NCBI GenBank assembly: GCA_910574455.1
Contig: CAJSYZ010000005.1
Coordinates: 4,402,001-4,466,000, forward strand
Direction of reading: 5' to 3'
DNA from: Trichaptum fuscoviolaceum
Taxonomy: Eukaryota; Basidiomycota; Agaricomycetes; Hymenochaetales; Trichaptaceae
Length of the DNA: 64,000 nt
The notes beneath the pieces were generated by a model, which did not search any database, was not told where the DNA came from, and worked only from the letters and a program-made list of their open reading frames with translations. Below, one piece after another: positions 58,031 through 64,000 of the stretch. Made by a program: the position numbers and the translations under genes. Within the stretch, counting starts at the first letter, position 1. Each line of letters opens with the position of its first letter.

Positions 58031-58106
58031 AGCAATCAGGCTAACATTTACAAACAGCAATCAGGCTAACATTTACAAACAGCAATCAGGCTAACATTTA
58101 CAAACA
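58031..58106. repeat. Three 25-bp tandem copies in the leader of gene D
   Basis: AGCAATCAGGCTAACATTTA plus CAAAC is repeated three times (starts at 58031, 58056 and 58081), in the leader of zinc-finger gene D. Copies A and B have a single related unit (AGGCTTACGTTTCCCAACATC). Confidence 0.8.
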
Positions 58107-58134
58107 TCTTCTCAACATCAACCTTTCCCAAGTC

Positions 58135-59779
58135 ATGAACAACAAGCTGACAGAAAACTATTGGCGTAAATTTGATGATGATCGGCATCCATCCACGGGA
58201 CTCGATCCTCGAGTACCTCTTCAACCGGTTTGTCCTCATCTCCTTTTTATACCTTCCTTCATTCTGACCTGCCTCTTTACCGACCAAGATGCAAAACCAG
58301 CGAGACAGAACAAATTTGCGTGCGGCTACAACGCCTTACCACACTGATGAAGACGGTCACAAGCCAACCACTACCTCAACAATGGCTACAAAGGACTCTT
58401 CATCGAGCTCACTTCTCCACAACACACCTCGCCGGTATGGACCAGGGCGTGTTGGAGTGGATCCAAGCGTTGGCTACGAGGACAACGAAGGCCACGTTCG
58501 TGCAGGCACAGGCGCAGACGGGAATGTCATGTTCGAGGGATCAGAAGGCGTGTACGCCCACAACTGTGAGTTCTTGCAGTAGCTCAAGTATTGTAGACAA
58601 CTGACGTGTTTCTCGGACAGACCAACCAGTGCAACAAGGACTGGCATATACAATGACCCAGAGCGGCGAGACGACGGCGAACATTTTTGGCCCAACAGCT
58701 AGCATCGACTTCCCTTTCAATTTTGAACTAGGACGATTTTTTACTCCGTCCGAGATGCAGTATGTTATGAACATGCAGAGCTTCATTGGGGAAGGACTCT
58801 CAACTCGCCTGTCCTCCAGTCAGGAACTGGCCACTTATTTACATCTACTGAAGACAAGCAACCTGCCCTACCCACACCAACGTCGATTCCACGCGGCCTC
58901 GAGCTCTACCTGGATCTACCCGCGAGTCATGCGACTGGCCTATACGGCGAAGGAGACTTCGATGGATCGACTAGCCAGCAGCCATATCCAACCCCGGCGC
59001 TTGGCCCAGGAAGTATTGCAGCCTCAGCTAGTTATTGTGTTCCTTACCTCCACTGCTCGCAGCTTCCGACGCCCTCACCAAGCACTGACAGTCATGCCTC
59101 TCTTCCTCTCGATTCTCCTGCGTTTCCTGCAGCTCGGCTCGACTATACTGGAATGAGCCAAGGGCAAGATTTTCCTGGAATTGCCGTGCAGCTCGCGGTG
59201 GTACCATTTGTGAACGATCCCTACCCATACCCACAGTCAGTCGCGTACGGCCCATCTCAAGCGGGACCAAGCACCTTGTCTCTCCCTATACTTCAACAGA
59301 CGCCCCCCTCTGCGCAAGGCGTAGTGTCCCGGAAGAGGGGCACGGAAACGCGAGATACTGCATCGCTGCCTGCACCAGCTGCAAAGAAGAAGGGCGGCAA
59401 TGGGAAGGGACCAGGGCGTATCCCGAATCCCAAGGACTTCAAATGTACCGTTGCTGGCTGCGATGCTGCGTATGAATCTGAAGGATCCCGAGACAGACAT
59501 GTAAAGAGAGTCACGAACGTACTCAGCGTTTGTATTGTCCAAATGCAGAATGTACGAAGCCGGGAGAAGGGGGACCGTCAACATTTCGAGACATGTCGGA
59601 TCTTGTTCGCCATGTATACAAATCCAATTCTAAATGCTGGGGCCGCAGCGCCTGAGCTGCCCGTAGAACGGCCGCAGGATAACAAGGAAGCAGTGAAAAG
59701 CACATTGTTGAAGTTGAGTGAGGGAAGGAAACGGGAACTTAAACTGCAGGCGGCAGTCACAGCTTTTCAGCTAGAGTAA
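58135..59779 (+). CDS. C2H2 zinc-finger protein D (U4), fingers altered
   Basis: Exon 1 (58135-58227) has the intact start MNNKLTENYWRKFDDD without the codon-5 stop of A and B. Exon 2 is 58289-58565; exon 3 starts at 58621; the final exon, from about 58860, stays open to 59779. The intron before the last exon is poorly defined: no standard donor with consistent phase is visible. In the last exon a 2-bp insertion near 59511 changes HVKSH to HVKRV, losing a zinc-ligand His, and shifts frame. A 1-bp insertion near 59640 (GCTGGGGCC) restores it, so about 40 residues are replaced and the second finger is lost while the C-terminus KRELKLQAAVTAFQLE is regained. It may make a protein without a working finger. 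Confidence 0.6.
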
Positions 59780-61704
59780 TGATGGATGTTGGTACATCTC
59801 GGAGGTAGGTACTTTATTGCACTAGTATTGTACTGCATTGCGTATTATGTATAGATATGTATAACGGGAGACATTGGTAATACACTTTAGACTATGGTCA
59901 GGGTACATGAAGTACCCATGAGATGTAAGGCATTTAGTAAAGAAGGTCTGTGTTCATTTTCTCGGAATTGTGATGATGAGCCAGATATAGCACTATACAT
60001 GTACAGTGGCAATAATCTTCGTCTATGCTGCTGTCTCCGGGGCTTTGAAGGTTGCAAAGGGGGTTTGGGGGCAAGAACAAAGTGAGTCAGCTTGGAGATA
60101 ATTTGCTTGTTTAAAGCAATTCCAATAGAATTCCTCACCATTCTGAAATGCTGCAGGTTCAAATTGCGGTCAGTTCTGGGGACGCGCTGCCGGCCACGGT
60201 AAGTGTATCCCGCCGACTCGGAGTGCCGAGGCTGCGATTGCCGTATCATATCATGCCGGCGGTGTTCCCAGACGTGCCGGGCGGACGGCAGGTCGAGAGA
60301 TCGGCCCCATATTCCAGGCCCATGCATTACCACCATCTGTGGCTCTGTCGGTGCGTCTGCAAGGGTGTCCGTGTGGGCGATAGTGTACTATTCCAAGTTT
60401 AGGCTGCTACGTCCTGCCAGTGGCCCTGAGTGAAGTTCACGGTGATCCTCTTCACTTGTATAACCCATTCTATTCTCTCGTTGTACTCCTTGTCCTCTGA
60501 AATTTAAGCCAAGACATGCAAGGTGCCCGTTTGGTAGGATTCATCAGATTTACACATTGCAACCGTTGCTTACGCATATGGCTGCCACCATGTGAATTAA
60601 AAAGAGCTCGTTTTGGTTGTCTCCCGTCGCGGAACTTGACGTCAACACAATTCTGCAAGGAGCAAGCTCTGCAGACGACACATCATTTGGTGTGTATGGC
60701 ATTGAGTGTGAGTAGCTTCAACATGCTCACTGTTGACTTGATAACCGGATAGATCAAGGACGGGCACATCCAACAGCCCCAAACTAAGTGATGGCGGACC
60801 GGCCGCAACCCACATTTCATCTTTATTGCACCAAGTAACAATGACGACCTTTCTTGGTCCATCTCTATGGAGCTGCGCAAGAATCCGAGGGTGGGCCTTG
60901 CGGATCTCCGAAATGTCTCTTCCCCATTCAATAAAGGAGCGCGACATTGAAGAACAACCATACCTACATATATCATTTCTACGCTTCCCCAAATCAATGA
61001 GAAATGTATTGTGGCTCTGACTATTGGGCCTTCTACTGCTCTTCTGACAATGCAAGGAGCCCAGAGTCCGTTCTGGCTGTTGCCACGTCAAAGCCTACTC
61101 ACACCGGGCCTTCGGTAACACAACACAGCCTTCGTCAAACGTACTATCTTGAAGCAACCTTTCGCATGGGCTTTTTGTGGTGCCGGCCGCTTCTCTGCAC
61201 CTCTTTTTGCGCTCGTTGTGACTCCCGTGGCCTGGAAGGTTTTATACTACATTTGTTGTAGGTCAGTCGTCTATGTTTTCCTGATGGGCAAGAATACACT
61301 GCTCATTGCCTTTATGTAGTTCGAAGATCTGGACTGTCCTGCAACAAGTGCAAGACTCATTTATTATGCTTTCTGTGAATGGAATCGATAGTGTAAGTAA
61401 GTGCTTTGCAGATGTCCCGTAGAAGTTTGTGTTTATGATTGCGTGCGCTGAGCATACACGTATTTTAGGGGTGTTGGCATAAACCTTTCACTAGCATACG
61501 CAAAGATTCATTTGAGCTGATACCATCCATACCGATTTTCTTGGACTTGGTGGAGAGACACCAACTAAGAAACCCATCTTCCTCGCAGCTGAAGGCAAAA
61601 TATATGCGTGCAATAGTCTCTACAAGAGTCTACAAATAATAACCAGACTGACAAAAGCCGGAAATGCGTCAAAACAAGATGGGTGGTGTAGAAGACAGCA
61701 ATAA
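59780..61704. other. U5 spacer between convergent 3' ends
   Basis: Same block as in the other units, with the same intron-like stretch and short frames (149-codon minus frame 59887-60336). No gene is assigned. Confidence 0.4.
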
Positions 61705-63508
61705 TCAAATGTGTGGTATGAATTTTGTCCAAACAACTGTTTCGAACGCAGAGGAAGGAAGGCGACGAAGGGACAGAAAGGCGAGAATGAGGAGGGAAAG
61801 GCGGGCGACAGGATATATGATGGCAGGAGGTGTTTCTGCGGTCTTCTTTATGCGCGTCCAGTAGATACGCTCAGTACCACAAGCGTTCCACCATTTGTCA
61901 TAGACAAAACGTGTATAGACAGGAGAAGCTGCAATGATGAAAAGACACAGGCCTACGATGGTCAGAGAAGCCGTCCGCCACAGAATCCGCTCGACATGCG
62001 AAGGGAACTCGAAATGCCATGCAGCACAGTGGATCGACCCGAATCCGGCACCTGCTAAGGCAGAGAAGATCAAAAGCGGCCTCGTTTCGGCGTCTTCGCT
62101 GTAGAACATCATGTACAGGATCCACTGCATGTCACCCTCATTGAAGAGCAGTTCGAACGCCGGTTTGTTGTGCATTTTGTCCTTGGCATCGCGGAAGGGA
62201 TCGAAACTGAATCTGTATGGGACCCTAGGGTCAAGGATCTGGTTCATTGGGAGGAACATAAGCAGGTACGGCAAGTAGAACAGTTTCGTGATGACAAGTT
62301 TGCAGGTCGTCCAAATCGAGTCGATGACCCGGCGAAAGTGCGATCTCGGCGCCGGAGAACCTGAGCTTTGTATAGGTCCGACCTCGAGATTAGCATCCTT
62401 CTGCCTTCGGTGGCATATCTGATGACGTAGAGTGCGGATCGTCTTCAGAAGCCACATCGAAAGGGATTGTAGATGCGTTGTTAGTGCCGGGATAATTAAC
62501 CGTGCGGATCTTCGGAGATAATCTCTCAACCGGAACCAATTCCAGGGGGGAAATGACCAACTCCCGTCCTCGTTCCGCGTCTCGTTCTCGCGATCTTTAG
62601 CCATCCTTGCCTCTGCAAGCTGCTTTTCCAACCTCTTCGTGCGGATGATGATCGGACATCGGACATCGAGCGGCTTGTTCCACCAGAAAAGATACATGAT
62701 GCTGTTGAGACCGGCCAACGCAGCCGTCGTAAGCTCGATCTCAGTGATCGTCAAGTGCTGGTGTGCCCGTGCGATGAGTTGGATGATGAACCACGTAATT
62801 TGCAGTAAAGCAACTCCTTTCGAGAGAGCATCGCCTTTGCTTCGGTCTTCGATTTCTTTCGCTGTCGTATCAGGGAAGTCGATCAGTTGCTTCTCCAAGA
62901 GTTCCCGAAGTTCGTCGAAATCGATCACGCTTTCCTGCACCAAGATCCCCTCCCTCTCTGTTTCATACCGGAAGCAAAACCAGGCATTAAAGTCGTCGTC
63001 CTTTATGTAGTTCACTTTGAAGCCTCCCATCTGCAAAAAATGCGCATGTGTCATTGTCCATTGCACACCTACAAAAATTGTTCAACTAAATTTATTACAA
63101 GCTGAAAATGAATAACATAATACATGATTTCGGTCGTGCTTTGTTTATCGTCTCTCTTATCTTCACGGCGCCTCGCCACTGCTTGAATGCCCACAGGATC
63201 ATCACCTCTGGCGCGAGAAGGGCCAAGCACATGAGAAAGATCCTACGTTTCAGTAGCATCCAGTTACTCTCCTCGAGCCACGGTACGTTCGGGTGCACAG
63301 ATATCCATGTAACAGCAAACGTCGTCGCCAGACAGCTCCAAACGATGTCCCAGACGGAACGACCGGGGCAAGAACAGTCGATCGAGCATTCGTCTCGCGG
63401 GAAGATCGGCGCATCGTAGGCCAGCGGGTCGGCGAAGGACGGGGCGACGGGTACAGCACTCGTGCCGTAGTGCTGGGCGAGAAACAAGTATGCAAGAATG
63501 AAGAGCAT
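61705..63508 (-). CDS. Multi-pass membrane protein, copy 5 (U5)
   Basis: Exons 63508-63124 and 63068-61705 with the 55-nt intron give 582 residues, the longest copy. Signal peptide MLFILAYLFLAQHYGTSAVP; Cys motif DECSIDCSCPGRSVWDI (Ile replaces Asn). Core motifs are intact, with WWNKPLDVRCPIIIRTK. Variable segments: KDDDFNAWFCFRYETEREGI, ILDPRVPYRFSFDPFRDAKDK and NACGTERIYWTRIKK. The central charged region shares HQICHRRQKDANLEVGPIQS with copy 4, and exon 2 carries NWMLLKRR like copy 3, so the copies look like mosaics. Intact gene of unknown function. Confidence 0.88.
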
Positions 63509-63700
63509 GGTGTGGATGGCAGACGGGGGACAAGGTCTGAAGAGGCGACAAGTGCGTGCCTTTATAGCGTGATCGAGGCCAACAGCGTGTTTACTCACCG
63601 AACACGATACCACAGCACTTTCATTCATACCACCCATCAACACAGCACCCATCGATTATCTTGGCGCTAATCACAGAGTTCAACAAACGCACATATGCTC

Positions 63701-63900
63701 TTAGTGATGTTGAACGGGTGCATCTAGTTCATTCTTACGCTCTTCTGTGTAGTCGAAGATGGCCAGAGAGTGTGTGGTTGACGCACATGTAAATGTAACG
63801 ACAAGCAAGACAAGTGGGAAGGTGAGGCGCCCGAGAATGTCAGAGGCTGTGTGCACAGGTCCTGTCCGCATGTTTGAGGCGATGAAGCTTATCAGGTAAA
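63701..63900 (-). CDS. Small membrane protein, copy 5 (U5)
   Basis: Last exon: FIASNMRTGPVHTASDILGR, then LTFPLVLLVVTFTCASTTHS and AIFDYTEERKNELDAPVQHH, with the alternative C-terminus also seen in U2. Upstream exons can be followed only to about 63950 (GCAGGTGAGCC donor), since the window ends. Confidence 0.45.
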
Positions 63901-63925
63901 TAAGCGCCCTACAAAACGAACGCAA

Positions 63926-64000
63926 CGATGGCTCACCTGCGTAAACGTTGAAGCAACACGGTTGCCTGCAGACATGATTCCATCAGCCGGACAACAAAGT
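63926..64000. other. Window edge within the divergent region of U5
   Basis: The sequence continues the pattern of the divergent region; too short to interpret. Confidence 0.4.

Larger units (their letters stand above)
56199..58134. other. U4 divergent region right of the insertion
   Basis: Starts with the second target copy GTGCTCTGG (56199-56207), then resumes the unit pattern. Exon-like minus-strand motifs recur near 56505-56555, and the conserved zinc-finger promoter block lies at about 57919-57955. It holds no assignable gene. Confidence 0.45.
15708..64000. repeat. Tandem array of five gene-bearing units
   Basis: The same order of sequences repeats from 15708, 23932, 32181, 39356 and 59780. 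Each unit starts right after a zinc-finger gene stop codon (GAGTAATGATGG, then a GGAGGTAGGTACTTTATTGCA block). Unit lengths are about 8.22, 8.25, 7.18, 20.4 (about 8.1 after removing insertions) and at least 4.2 kb; the last is cut by the window. Each complete unit holds a minus-strand multi-pass membrane gene, a small minus-strand membrane gene and a plus-strand zinc-finger gene. U1 begins with only the 3' end of a zinc-finger gene, so 15708 is a true array edge. Coding parts diverge moderately between units, while one patch shared by U1 and U2 is nearly identical. Confidence 0.9.

Overview
The window looks like a chromosomal segment of a mushroom-forming basidiomycete (Agaricomycotina). Genes are broken by many 45-60 nt GT-AG introns. 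Several predicted proteins match families that I know mainly from Agaricomycetes: the multi-pass membrane family with the DRSKGDALSKG core, and DUF6589. No rRNA, tRNA, CRISPR array or prokaryote-style operon is visible. All exon structures were worked out by hand from reading-frame continuity and splice signals; nothing was checked against a database.

Left part (1-15.7 kb). A partial hypothetical gene on the minus strand (1-1411) is followed by about 3 kb of gene debris that includes a broken YJU2/CWC16 splicing-factor copy. Two small spliced genes of unknown function follow (4520-5041 and 5247-5537). A 2.25-kb near-perfect palindrome (5522-7767) with a 7-bp target-site duplication ends the second of them. 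Next is a coiled-coil gene (7804-12400) whose first intron holds a complete 3.35-kb non-autonomous transposon with a 9-bp duplication. Last is a six-exon gene for a charged, probably nuclear protein (13432-15129). An ATTCA-rich repeat block marks the border of the right part.

Right part (15.7-64 kb). This is a tandem array of five units of about 7.2-8.3 kb, named U1 (15708-23931), U2 (23932-32180), U3 (32181-39355), U4 (39356-59779, enlarged by insertions) and U5 (59780 to the window edge). Each complete unit carries a minus-strand gene for a multi-pass membrane protein of about 575 residues, a small minus-strand gene for a membrane protein of about 110 residues just upstream, and a divergent plus-strand gene for a C2H2 zinc-finger protein (A in U1, B in U2, C in U3, D in U4). 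The membrane proteins keep their cores but differ in short, length-variable segments. Several copies are decaying through frameshifts, a shared codon-5 stop, or a 5' deletion, and one zinc-finger copy carries two compensating indels. One stretch of about 2.6 kb is nearly identical between U1 and U2.

U4 has been hit repeatedly. A 1.8-kb element with TTACCGCGC repeats lies near its start and itself carries a 518-bp foldback element. A 10.5-kb composite lies at 45728-56198. Stripped of a nested insertion, the composite is a 6.1-kb transposon with 315-bp terminal inverted repeats and a 9-bp target-site duplication. It encodes two intact, convergent genes: a 789-residue DUF6589 protein and an 800-residue RecQ-like helicase with a C-terminal zinc knuckle. 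Both genes start just inside the terminal repeats, so they appear to be read from mirror-image promoters. Nested in its left repeat is a 4.3-kb element, also with a 9-bp duplication, that has picked up fragments of two host genes: CLF1 (splicing) and SEC27 (coatomer beta-prime). The two-gene DUF6589/helicase transposon is the best candidate here for an undescribed system.
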